A stretch of 16,677 bases of DNA from an uncultured Eubacterium sp. (GCA_934358495.1 CAKRKO010000059.1:1-16677), one strand, 5' to 3'. Positions 1 to 6,736 are shown, counted from the first letter of the stretch. Program-made: numbers and translations. Notes: a model not told the origin generated them from the sequence alone.

Positions 1-111
1 TGAGTTCGCGGAAGCGGTCGGAGATAGGCGGCGCAGCGAAGATAGGAAATCCGTCGTGCCTGCATTGGAGTTTTTGTTACATCCTGTTCTAAGATTCCCT
101 AAACAAGAATT
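1..111. other. Intergenic left edge with diverged repeat copy
   Basis: No gene is supported here. The stretch lies downstream of the minus-strand radical SAM gene that ends at 112. On the minus strand it begins with the repeat described at 65-116 and continues into GC-richer sequence (about 1-60), in which I see no reading frame or clear terminator. It probably continues an interspersed repeat beyond the window. Confidence 0.5.
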
Positions 112-116
112 TTAAA
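65..116 (-). repeat. Left copy of an interspersed repeat (inverted relative to the right edge)
   Basis: CCCTAAACAAGAATTTT at 97-113 is the exact reverse complement of 16583-16599, and TTTAAA continues on the gene side of both copies. Weaker similarity runs on to an ACTCCAA block (minus strand, 65-71 here; 16623-16629 on the right), with 25 versus 23 bases between the blocks. In both places the repeat overlaps the TAA stop of the adjacent gene. This copy lacks the long perfect hairpin seen on the right. It is probably a small repeat family; its role is not known. Confidence 0.6.
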
Positions 117-1080
117 TTCCAGAAGTATCAAATTCCGGAATAAAACTCTCCTCCGCTGTCTCTCCATCCTGGATAAATCCATTTTCCACCCCGATTTCAA
201 TCGCATAATCCACGACTTCATCATATTCCTGAGGAGTTATCTTTCTTCCAAGTTCCGGATAACGCACCTCGATTCCCTGCATTGGTGTATACTGGTTCAT
301 AATGCTGATATATATCTGGTCTCCATATGCCTCATGCAGATAGCGGATCACTTTCTTGGATTCTTCCACATGTCCCGGAAGTACTAAATGACGAACTACT
401 ACCCCACACAGCATTCGTTCCAAATTGCCATCTCCATAATCTACATCAACAGACATTTCATCTGTGATTATCCCGGAGTTTTCCCCGGAAACAACCTCAA
501 ACTGCGCAGTTCCCACCTGCCGCACCATTTCCTGCAACGCAAGTTTCGCCACTTGCGGATAATCCGACGCATGAGAATAGGTACCGGCCAGCTCTGCACT
601 CAGATATTTAAAATCCGGCAGATAAATATCCACCAGACCATCAAACATCTGCAGTGTTTCGACTTTTTCATAGCCGGATGTATTGTATACAATTGGAAGA
701 TGCAGTCCCTGCGACCTGGCAATCTCCAGAGCTGAGACTACCTGGGGTGCAAAATGCCCTGCCGTCACCAGATTGATATTCCAGGCCTTCTGCTCCTGAA
801 GTTCTAAAAAAATGTCTGCCAGCCGCTCCGTGGAAATTATTTTTCCCACGCTTCCTGCTGCAATGGAATGATTCTGGCAGAACACGCAGCCTAAGGTACA
901 GCCCGAAAAAAACACGGCTCCGGAGCCCGCATCGCCGGATATGCAGGGTTCCTCCCACATATGCAATGCAGCCCGTGCCGCACGTATCTGATCGGTCTGT
1001 CCACAGTAACCTGTTTTTCCCTGTGTCCGGTCCACATGGCAGTTTCTCGGACACAGACAGCAATCAGTAAATTTATTCAT
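112..1080 (-). CDS. Radical SAM protein, PflA-like (PflX/COG1313 type)
   Basis: Predicted cytoplasmic radical SAM iron-sulfur protein of 322 residues, resembling the uncharacterised PflX group of pyruvate formate-lyase-activating-enzyme relatives. The 4Fe-4S/SAM motif is SGCTLGCVFCQN, with cysteines at residues 61, 65 and 68. A second Cys cluster lies at the N-terminus (C7, C8, C10, C14, C26), as is usual in this group. The ATG at 1080 is preferred over the in-frame ATG at 1125: it has GGAGAA just upstream, it overlaps the upstream hydrolase stop by only 8 bases (ATGAATAA), and it gives the usual MxxxxxCxxCPRxC start. Residues about 192-224 form an acidic insert before the VVRHLVLPG block that looks longer than usual. 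The substrate is unknown; no glycyl-radical enzyme partner is present in the window. Confidence 0.85.
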   Translation of the reverse strand: MNKFTDCCLCPRNCHVDRTQGKTGYCGQTDQIRAARAALHMWEEPCISGDAGSGAVFFSGCTLGCVFCQNHSIAAGSVGKIISTERLADIFLELQEQKAWNINLVTAGHFAPQVVSALEIARSQGLHLPIVYNTSGYEKVETLQMFDGLVDIYLPDFKYLSAELAGTYSHASDYPQVAKLALQEMVRQVGTAQFEVVSGENSGIITDEMSVDVDYGDGNLERMLCGVVVRHLVLPGHVEESKKVIRYLHEAYGDQIYISIMNQYTPMQGIEVRYPELGRKITPQEYDEVVDYAIEIGVENGFIQDGETAEESFIPEFDTSGI

Positions 1081-2059
1081 ATTCAACTTCTCCAAATTTG
1101 GACTCGATTTCCTTGTCTTCTCCATCCAGATGTTCTGCCGGAAGATGATGTTCTATAATCTCTAAGAAACGCCCAATCTCCTGCCACGCATGCTTGGATT
1201 CTGGAATCATCAGCATCGCCATCTGGAAAACATGAAACATTCCCTCGTACACACTGAGCCGTACTTTACAGCCGGCATGCTTTGCCTTTTCTGACACAAG
1301 CTCAGAATCGCTCAGCAGCATCTCATAACTCCCTACCTGAATCAGCATCGGCGGAAATCCGCTGAAATTTCCATACAATGGCGAAATATATGGATTGGTC
1401 GGATCTTCATCCTGAATATAATCTTTGCTGTAAATCAGGCTGTCTCTGGTATTTCCAAACAGTGGATCCCGCTCATAATTAAAATCATAAGATGCGCCGG
1501 ACTGGGTCATATCCGTCCATGGAGACATACAGATGAGCCCCGCCGGAAGCTTTCGATTTTGGTTTTTCAAATACATACAAAGAGCCAGTGCCAGTCCACC
1601 ACCGGCAGAATCTCCAGCAACAACAATCTCATGCTCCTGCCAGCCCTGCTGCAGCAGCCAGTTATAACCGGTGATGGCATCCTCCAGTGCCGCCGGATAC
1701 GGATGCTCCGGTGCCACACGGTAATCCACCGTCAGCACACTCATGCCCAGGCCCAGTTCACTGTAAAGTCCTGCAAAACTGCGGTACGCATTGCGCATTC
1801 CCCCGATATATCCACCTCCGTGCAGCTGAAGCAGCACCAAGCGCTCATTTTTGATATCACACTCCAATAATTCCAGACGGCAATTTTTTTCTTCAATCAC
1901 GCGCAGATTATAAAATTCCGGCACTTTCCACTCGGGTTCTGTCATCTTTTTGCGCAGTTCGCCGCTTTTTAACTTTCTTCCGATCAGATTGTCGGATGCG
2001 ACTCTTGCGATCAATTCACGCATTACTTTTCCACGGATACTGTTGTCAGTCTGTAACAT
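1073..2059 (-). CDS. Alpha/beta hydrolase, hormone-sensitive-lipase-like esterase
   Basis: A 328-residue cytoplasmic carboxylesterase of the HSL (bacterial type IV) family. The oxyanion-hole motif HGGG is at 80-83, the nucleophile elbow GDSAGG puts the catalytic Ser at 151, and the GMFHVF motif supplies His276. The acidic member of the triad is less clear: in the GSYEMLLSDS segment E246 sits where the family usually has Asp, with D251 close by. The length is normal for the family. The start at 2059 has AGGAGA seven bases upstream. It is translationally coupled to the downstream radical SAM gene through an 8-base overlap. It probably hydrolyses short-chain acyl esters. An HxxxDG acyltransferase-like gene lies upstream, beyond the structured region at 2116-2474. 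Confidence 0.9.
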   Translation of the reverse strand: MLQTDNSIRGKVMRELIARVASDNLIGRKLKSGELRKKMTEPEWKVPEFYNLRVIEEKNCRLELLECDIKNERLVLLQLHGGGYIGGMRNAYRSFAGLYSELGLGMSVLTVDYRVAPEHPYPAALEDAITGYNWLLQQGWQEHEIVVAGDSAGGGLALALCMYLKNQNRKLPAGLICMSPWTDMTQSGASYDFNYERDPLFGNTRDSLIYSKDYIQDEDPTNPYISPLYGNFSGFPPMLIQVGSYEMLLSDSELVSEKAKHAGCKVRLSVYEGMFHVFQMAMLMIPESKHAWQEIGRFLEIIEHHLPAEHLDGEDKEIESKFGEVEYE

Positions 2060-2115
2060 TCACTTCTCTCCTATTACTGATACTATTATTTGCTCCCTTA
2101 TATAAAATGATGCCA

Positions 2116-2176
2116 GGGTCAAAAGCCTGAAACCACGATGTGCTTGCACAGGAGTGGTTTTATGGCTTAATGACCC
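2116..2176 (+). repeat. Long imperfect hairpin, left part of the structured element
   Basis: GGGTCA (2116-2121) pairs with TGACCC (2171-2176), AAGCC (2123-2127) with GGCTT (2164-2168), AAACCAC (2130-2136) with GTGGTTT (2154-2160), and TGTG with CACA around a CTTG loop (2139-2150). Together they make a nearly continuous helix about 60 bases long. It could be the left-end palindrome of a non-autonomous element or the first domain of an RNA. Confidence 0.7.
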
Positions 2177-2384
2177 GCCCGATATGAGCATAAAAGTGGA
2201 ACGTCAGCTTCACGATATGCAAATATTGGGTAGAATTGTGGGAGTACGAAGTACGGAACAATTCGTAAGGCATCTTTTGACCTCAACATCTTTCAAGTCG
2301 AACGCACGTGAGACTTGGTGCGTGATTCTGGTCAGCGAAAGCTGACATATTCTTCTCAGAATCACTGCACATCCCCGCGGAGCG

Positions 2385-2474
2385 TTTATCTCAGTCGGAG
2401 ATTGTACTCCCACTGAGAAAGACTTGTTATTACTCACCACTTGCAGAAGTGGGAGTCTTCTCGACTGAGATAAA
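2385..2474 (+). repeat. Terminal inverted repeat and switchable hairpin, right part of the structured element
   Basis: TTTATCTCAGTCG (2385-2397) is the exact reverse complement of CGACTGAGATAAA (2462-2474). Inside it, ACTCCCACT (2406-2414) can pair with AGTGGGAGT (2448-2456). Part of that second strand can instead form the local hairpin CCACTT-GCAG-AAGTGG (2437-2452). The two inner pairings exclude each other. No T-run follows, so this is not a normal terminator. Confidence 0.7.
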
Positions 2475-2497
2475 TTGCATTTCAGATGCCGGCAATA

Positions 2498-3175
2498 TTA
2501 TACGTGAAAGCGACGATACAGCTCATCTACAGCCCGGCGGCCTCCCAGGATCACACTGCCAATAAACACAAAAATGGCCACACACAATGCAATCAGACAC
2601 ATGATACTGTCACTGGAAATTCCAAAATGATGTAAAATATATGGTATAACACTCAGTGCTATGATCAGCAGCTGCATCGGAATATAACTCTGCCAGTTTC
2701 GGCTGTTTACTATCATCAGTACGATAATGGTCACATCGATCAAGATAAAGGCCGCCGGCAGTACATAGTTTACCGACCAGCCGGAAAATCCTGTCAAAAA
2801 GTCGATCAGTGCAACAACGGCCACGCCAAGCAGCGTCTGCAACAGTATTTTAAACTGATACCCATTGTGCTTCTGAATCGAAAATTTCAATGTGATATAC
2901 GCATACACCATGCAGGCTCCGGTCATGATGGACCACCCAATCCGGTCTCCCACATGAAAATCAACGATCACCAGTATTGCCTCCGCAATGATGGCAGCCA
3001 GCGTATAAATACTCAGTGCCAGCTGGATTTTCTTTATCTCTTTGTCCGGATGAAACGGATAGGTCGGCTTCATTTCCAGTGCCTCGCCTCCGTCCCGCTC
3101 CGTAATACATTTGCAAAGTGGACATACGTTAGTCGGATCAATAAATTCCACTCCGCAGTTCCAACATTTATTCAT
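2498..3175 (-). CDS. Zinc-ribbon membrane protein, DUF6320-like
   Basis: Predicted integral membrane protein of 225 residues. The N-terminus is a short cytosolic zinc ribbon (CWNC at 4-7, CPLC at 18-21). About six hydrophobic segments follow (roughly 54-73, 80-98, 110-129, 137-156, 164-183, 189-210), then a basic tail. It resembles proteins labelled DUF6320, which to my recollection occur beside alcohol-acetyltransferase-like genes in Lachnospiraceae, as here. The ATG at 3175 (MNKCWNCG) overlaps the upstream stop by 8 bases (ATGAATAA), the same junction as 1073-1080. An in-frame ATG at 3187 would add four residues, and neither start has a strong ribosome binding site, so coupling is likely. 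Function is unknown; a partner or regulator of the membrane-proximal acyltransferase is an inference from position only. Confidence 0.75.
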   Translation of the reverse strand: MNKCWNCGVEFIDPTNVCPLCKCITERDGGEALEMKPTYPFHPDKEIKKIQLALSIYTLAAIIAEAILVIVDFHVGDRIGWSIMTGACMVYAYITLKFSIQKHNGYQFKILLQTLLGVAVVALIDFLTGFSGWSVNYVLPAAFILIDVTIIVLMIVNSRNWQSYIPMQLLIIALSVIPYILHHFGISSDSIMCLIALCVAIFVFIGSVILGGRRAVDELYRRFHV

Positions 3176-4553
3176 AATACACACCATTACTTTCTATTGT
3201 TACCGGAATATCATTTGCCACCAGATAACGGTAAAATGCTTTCTGCAGTTTCGTATCTTTCATCACGGATGAGATCGTGGACGTCAGCGTACCCTTATAA
3301 GAACACAGACACATTTTCAGATTCTGTCCTTTGGAACGTGACAGGATAACACTGAAATGATCCACATAATCTTCATATTCCGGCGCCACATGAATATTTC
3401 CAAGATTTGTGATAGTGGCTGTATTGGCACCTGCCGCCATATTGTAAATATATTTCATACCAATTTTTTTGAACACAAGCGGAATCGTCCGCAGGATCAT
3501 CGTTTTTTCTCCGGTCACATTATAAGAAAAAATATCCTCCAGATGTTCTTTCGTGATCTGCTCCCGCAGGGATTCTTTTACTTCCCCGATGACATCCTCA
3601 AATGGCTGGTTTTCTGCCTTTGGATGGAAGGTTGCCGTAACCATGACGAAAAAGTTTTTCGTCGTCACGGAATTAAAATACGGCCGCAGGTTAACCGGAA
3701 TACTTGTGGTGATCGGCCGCTTCGACGGCATTCCCTTCAAATATTCCTGATAAATTGCCCAGATAAATACCGATACCAGAAATTCATTGATGGTGGCACC
3801 GTATTTCTTCGCTGCACGTTTCACCGCATCCACCGGCATATGTCCGTGAATGATTCCCATTTTTCCTTCCGGGAACATGCTGCCTTTTAAAATATAGGCT
3901 TTTTCCGATTTGTAGGACTTTTCAAACCGGCTCTTTTTATAATTCTGCAAAAAGCTGTCTTCAGTATTCAGTGAGGTGTCCTTGTGCAGCCGATTTCCAT
4001 ACTTCTCACCAAGTTCCGGATGAGACAGACGCAGATACTGATACGTCAGTTCCTTCAGGAAATTTAAGGCGCCATTACCGTCCGTCAGGGAATGAAATAC
4101 TTCCAGATTAATACGGCATCCGTAATAAGTCACACGGAACTGATAGCTCCGGTTGCGGTGTTCGTCAATGTAACGGCACGGATACGTATGCTCCTCATGC
4201 ACCGTCGGTGATTTTTTTCCATTTTCTTCAAAATAGTACCAGAACATGCCCTGGCGCAGTCTGCAGTTAAATACAGAAAACTTCGGCAGTACCATGTCTA
4301 AGGCCTGCTGCAGCAGATCCTGCTGTATCTCTTCTTTCAAAATAATCGCCACACGGTAGACATTTGTCATGCCTTCCCCGGCAATAACCGGAAAAAGATG
4401 TGCCGTGTTGTCAAGTTTTCCCCACTTGATCTCACGGTCTTTGCCTCCCTTTATTTCCTTATAAGCAGACCTGGCTTCTTTCCGCGCCTGCTTTTCCTGC
4501 GCTTTCTGCTGTTTTTTCTCAGCTTTCAGCTGTCTTTTTTCTTCTTTGCTCAT
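3168..4553 (-). CDS. HxxxDG acyltransferase, alcohol acetyltransferase/condensation-like
   Basis: A 461-residue protein with a very basic, Lys/Gln/Ala-rich helical N-terminal extension (about 1-45) before the enzyme fold. The catalytic HxxxDG motif of CoA- or carrier-dependent acyltransferases is HSLTDG at 154-159, with His154 as the likely general base. A later block around TITNLGNI fits the second half of the BAHD/condensation-like fold. The family transfers acyl groups to alcohols or similar acceptors; the actual donor and acceptor cannot be told. It is directly coupled to the DUF6320-like membrane protein, and a 36-base gap separates it from the S4 gene upstream. A weak GGGATG lies somewhat far from the ATG. 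The charged extension may bind membrane or nucleic acid. Confidence 0.75.
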   Translation of the reverse strand: MSKEEKRQLKAEKKQQKAQEKQARKEARSAYKEIKGGKDREIKWGKLDNTAHLFPVIAGEGMTNVYRVAIILKEEIQQDLLQQALDMVLPKFSVFNCRLRQGMFWYYFEENGKKSPTVHEEHTYPCRYIDEHRNRSYQFRVTYYGCRINLEVFHSLTDGNGALNFLKELTYQYLRLSHPELGEKYGNRLHKDTSLNTEDSFLQNYKKSRFEKSYKSEKAYILKGSMFPEGKMGIIHGHMPVDAVKRAAKKYGATINEFLVSVFIWAIYQEYLKGMPSKRPITTSIPVNLRPYFNSVTTKNFFVMVTATFHPKAENQPFEDVIGEVKESLREQITKEHLEDIFSYNVTGEKTMILRTIPLVFKKIGMKYIYNMAAGANTATITNLGNIHVAPEYEDYVDHFSVILSRSKGQNLKMCLCSYKGTLTSTISSVMKDTKLQKAFYRYLVANDIPVTIESNGVYYE

Positions 4554-4589
4554 AGATTTTAATTACATCCCTGTTTTATTATTACTCTC

Positions 4590-5345
4590 TTACACATATC
4601 GGGCAATGCCCACACGGATCCTTCCTTTTTTTGTTTCCTGCAAAAAACCCTGGAACACAAATTTTCCGAATCCGCGCACGGACACAATGTCTCCGTTTCT
4701 CAGTATACCACTATTCCGGTTGTATTGTCTGCCATTTACAAATATTTTTCCCGCCCGGAAAAGTTCCGTACTCTGGGTGCGGGAAAGTTTGTACGCCTTT
4801 GCCACCACTGCGTCACACCGATTTGAGCTGACCACGAATTCTTCTTCCACAAACTCCGGTGCCGCCTGCCTGGGACATTCCTTTGTGATCTCCGTGATCA
4901 TGGATGTGTGGCGCACCTGCGTAATATGCTCCGCCAGATAGACCGCCATGGCATCTTCACAGAATACATAACCGGTCGCCTCTCTGACAATAATATCACC
5001 AAGAACATCACGCTCTATTCCGAGATTCATCAATGCACCTAAAAAATCACGGTGGCTCAACTCCTCCGCGAATTTCGGTGCCGAAGGGCGGATTACCACG
5101 CAGCTGATGGGAAACTCCTCCTCATACCCTAAAGTTTCCTCTGAGCCAAACCGCAGTATCTGCCGCTCGCAGCCTTCCGTGCCGCCAAACAGTTTCCATG
5201 GTACAAAATCAAGTTCCCGTTCCATGGCATATACATCCGATACTTCCGCTGCATTTAAAAAACCGGAAAACGTATAAATATTTTGCTGATAACAGCGGTT
5301 TGCCAGATCCAGCACCCGCCGCTTTAATTCTTCATTTTCTTTCAT
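4590..5345 (-). CDS. ylmH: YlmH-like S4-domain RNA-binding protein
   Basis: A 251-residue homologue of YlmH, the Firmicutes S4-domain protein associated with the cell-division gene cluster and, in recent work, ribosome-associated quality control. The S4 fold lies near the C-terminus, with RCDAVVAKAYKLSRTQSTEL and GKIFVNGR followed by the basic KKGRIRVGIARYV end. The N-terminal part is the usual YlmH region (MKENEELKRRVLDLANRCY). An in-frame ATG at 5420 would add 25 hydrophobic residues not seen in the family, so 5345 is chosen. No ribosome binding site precedes this ATG; a promoter sits directly upstream, so the mRNA may be leaderless. Here it stands apart from the ylm/sep genes that often accompany it. 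Confidence 0.85.
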   Translation of the reverse strand: MKENEELKRRVLDLANRCYQQNIYTFSGFLNAAEVSDVYAMERELDFVPWKLFGGTEGCERQILRFGSEETLGYEEEFPISCVVIRPSAPKFAEELSHRDFLGALMNLGIERDVLGDIIVREATGYVFCEDAMAVYLAEHITQVRHTSMITEITKECPRQAAPEFVEEEFVVSSNRCDAVVAKAYKLSRTQSTELFRAGKIFVNGRQYNRNSGILRNGDIVSVRGFGKFVFQGFLQETKKGRIRVGIARYV

Positions 5346-5352
5346 AAAAATA

Positions 5353-5382
5353 AGTATAACATACGCCTGTATCTTTGCACAA
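5353..5382 (-). promoter_or_regulatory. Promoter of the S4 gene, apparently leaderless
   Basis: On the minus strand a -35 TTGTGC (5377-5382) is separated by 18 bases from a -10 TATACT (5353-5358). Seven bases after the -10 comes position 5346, next to the A of the ATG at 5345. Transcription would start at or one base before the start codon. Confidence 0.5.
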
Positions 5383-5497
5383 GAAAAGAGGATATCAAAG
5401 GCATACTTAAAAAAATACACATTTTTTGTAAAATTTGTTTAATTTTGAGCATAATAACTGGTAAGATTGTCTAATTTTCAACAATCAAAAATAATAC

Positions 5498-5526
5498 TTG
5501 CATGTCGAAACATTGTATATTATAAT
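5498..5526 (+). promoter_or_regulatory. Sigma-A-type promoter of the V-ATPase operon
   Basis: TTGCAT (5498-5503), a 17-base spacer and a perfect TATAAT (5521-5526). Transcription should start near 5533, giving a leader of about 50 bases before atpE. Confidence 0.8.
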
Positions 5527-5533
5527 GAGTTCT

Positions 5534-5559
5534 AAATTGTATTTTATTTAGTACAATTT
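5534..5559 (+). promoter_or_regulatory. Inverted repeat at the V-ATPase operon start site
   Basis: AAATTGTA (5534-5541) and TACAATTT (5552-5559) are perfect reverse complements with a 10-base spacer, beginning at the predicted +1. It could be an operator for an unseen regulator or an AT-rich 5' hairpin that stabilises the transcript. Confidence 0.4.
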
Positions 5560-5583
5560 CAATACAAGAAGGGAAGTGAACGT

Positions 5584-6144
5584 ATGGAATTACAGATTCA
5601 GGACTTAGTTTCCTCCATCCGCAAAGACGGGATTGACGCAGCCAACGCAGAAGCAGAAGCAATTATATCAGAAGCTAAGAAAAAAGCAGACGCCATTATC
5701 GCAGATGCAAAAGCCGAAGCAAAAAGTATACAGGAAGCTTCAAAAAAAGAAATCAGTATTCTGAAAGAAAGTGCTGCCATCAGTGCAGAACAGGCAAAAC
5801 GTGATGCGATACTCGCATTTAAAACTGAGGTGAAAGCAGAATTTGAAAAAATTCTTTCTGCTAAAGTGAAAGACAATCTCTCGGACGCTGCACTTGGGAA
5901 ACTGATCAAAGCTGTTATTACAGACGAAGGGGTAGATAGTTATTCCGTAGAAGTTGCAGAAGTAAGTGATGCTCTGAAAGCAGAACTTGCAGAAGAAATC
6001 AAAAACGGTCTCGAGATCAGACCAGCCAAAGGCGTGCGCGCAGGCTTCCGCCTCTCAGCAAAGGATGGTTCTGGTTATTTTGACTGTTCCGATGATGAGA
6101 TCATGCTGATGCTGATGCCATACTTCAGAAATCTTGATTTCTAG
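5584..6144 (+). CDS. atpE: V-type ATPase subunit E (peripheral stalk)
   Basis: A 186-residue peripheral-stalk subunit that holds the catalytic head still against the rotor. The first ~90 residues form an Ala/Lys/Glu-rich coiled coil (SEAKKKADAIIADAKAEA and similar), followed by a small alpha/beta head that binds the A/B hexamer. It is first in the operon, as in the chlamydial and spirochaetal gene order. The ATG at 5584 is preceded by GAAGGGAAG at good spacing. No separate G subunit (its usual stalk partner) is seen in the operon. Confidence 0.85.
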   Translation: MELQIQDLVSSIRKDGIDAANAEAEAIISEAKKKADAIIADAKAEAKSIQEASKKEISILKESAAISAEQAKRDAILAFKTEVKAEFEKILSAKVKDNLSDAALGKLIKAVITDEGVDSYSVEVAEVSDALKAELAEEIKNGLEIRPAKGVRAGFRLSAKDGSGYFDCSDDEIMLMLMPYFRNLDF

Positions 6145-6156
6145 CAGGAGGTGCTT

Positions 6157-6678
6157 ATGGCTTCATATTATTATTTGATATCCAGCCTGCCGGACCTTAA
6201 GACCGACGGTGATATGCCATTTTCTTATGAAGAGTTTCTTGGCATGTGCCAGTCAAATATAAGTGAATCAAAATACGAATATTTAAGTAATCTCACCCTC
6301 TCCTCTGATGAGGGACCACTCTTAAAAGACTGGGCTGTTTTTTACAACAACCTGATGAGTGAACTGAATGCGCAGAGAAGCGCAAACCTTGGACGGGCCT
6401 ACTTAAAATCCTACGATAAGGATGCAGTGCTCACCCAGATAGTGGGAACGGTGCTTGCGGCAAAGAATCCGCTGGAAGCCGAAAAAATCTTGCTGGATTA
6501 CGAATTTGAAAATCTTGATTCCCTGGTAGGTTTGCATACCTTTGACGATGTATATCTCTTTGGGTATGCGGTGAAATTGAAACTGCTGGAGCGCCAGAAC
6601 TGTTTTGTACAGGAAAAAGGCAAAAAGGAATTCAAACGTCTTTTTGATCAGGTGCAGCAGCGCGTTTATCAGTTATAG
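6157..6678 (+). CDS. DUF2764-like V-ATPase operon protein
   Basis: A 173-residue soluble protein beginning ASYYYLISSLPDL, which resembles the DUF2764 family. These proteins sit between the E and A subunit genes in the V-ATPase operons of Chlamydia, spirochaetes and Bacteroidetes, exactly as here. The position is where other V-ATPase operons encode subunit C (AC39/d, the cone linking rotor to ring), and the aromatic N-terminus and helical make-up would suit a reduced or divergent C; this is inference. An upstream in-frame GTG at 6151 overlaps the AGGAGG ribosome binding site (6146-6151), so the ATG at 6157 is the start. A 58-base gap with no evident signal separates it from atpA. Confidence 0.75.
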   Translation: MASYYYLISSLPDLKTDGDMPFSYEEFLGMCQSNISESKYEYLSNLTLSSDEGPLLKDWAVFYNNLMSELNAQRSANLGRAYLKSYDKDAVLTQIVGTVLAAKNPLEAEKILLDYEFENLDSLVGLHTFDDVYLFGYAVKLKLLERQNCFVQEKGKKEFKRLFDQVQQRVYQL

Positions 6679-6736
6679 AAGAAATACACATCTTCACTGA
6701 TAAAACGGAAAACTATTAATAACAGGAGAAAATCGA

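Larger units (their letters stand above)
2116..2474 (+). ncRNA. Candidate structured RNA or non-autonomous IS200/IS605-like element
   Basis: Ordered helices are seen directly: a long stem 2116-2176 capped by a CTTG loop; GAATTGT/ACAATTC (2233-2239 with 2258-2264) enclosing GTAC-GAA-GTAC; CAAGTC/GACTTG (2294-2299 with 2312-2317), competing with CGCAC/GTGCG (2303-2307 with 2318-2322); a 9-bp stem 2322-2330 with 2357-2365 enclosing GTCAGC-GAAA-GCTGAC; and a large terminal stem 2385-2474. GAAA and CTTG are stable RNA tetraloops only on the plus strand, so a plus-strand RNA is favoured. The end hairpin next to a GACTGAGATAAA end reminds me of the right end and omega-RNA region of TnpB-type transposons with the protein genes deleted. 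This is resemblance, not proof. No tnpA or tnpB is present. Confidence 0.45.
2060..2497. other. Gene-free gap containing structured RNA-like / mobile-element-like DNA
   Basis: This 438-base gap interrupts a run of minus-strand genes that are otherwise tightly spaced or overlapping. Two open frames inside it (2154-2345 plus, 2210-2440 minus) have no ribosome binding site and no protein-like composition that I recognise. Almost all of 2116-2474 can be folded into consecutive hairpins, described separately. TATAAA at 2101-2106 on the plus strand lies at the right distance to start a transcript near 2113, at the first hairpin, but a good -35 is missing. Confidence 0.6.

Noticed and set aside
1081..1125. 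Upstream ATG (1125) adding 15 residues to the PflX-like protein
   Set aside because: It would overlap the hydrolase by over 50 bases; the 1080 start has a ribosome binding site and the family N-terminus.
2154..2345. Open frame of 63 codons (plus strand) in the structured gap
   Set aside because: It starts inside the first long hairpin, has no ribosome binding site, no recognisable protein character, and the same bases are explained by RNA/DNA stems.
2210..2440. Open frame of 76 codons (minus strand) in the structured gap
   Set aside because: No ribosome binding site, no recognisable similarity, and it crosses several of the hairpins.
3357..3890. 177-codon open frame opposite the acyltransferase gene
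   Set aside because: It lies wholly within the strongly supported HxxxDG gene on the other strand and has a His/Arg/Phe-rich antisense composition.
5346..5420. Upstream ATG (5420) adding 25 residues to the S4 protein
   Set aside because: The extension is hydrophobic and unlike YlmH N-termini, it lacks a ribosome binding site, and it contains the predicted promoter.
6679..6736. Possible missing small F or G subunit between the DUF2764-like gene and atpA
   Set aside because: Only 58 bases with no open frame; no other gap in the operon is large enough for a ~100-residue protein.
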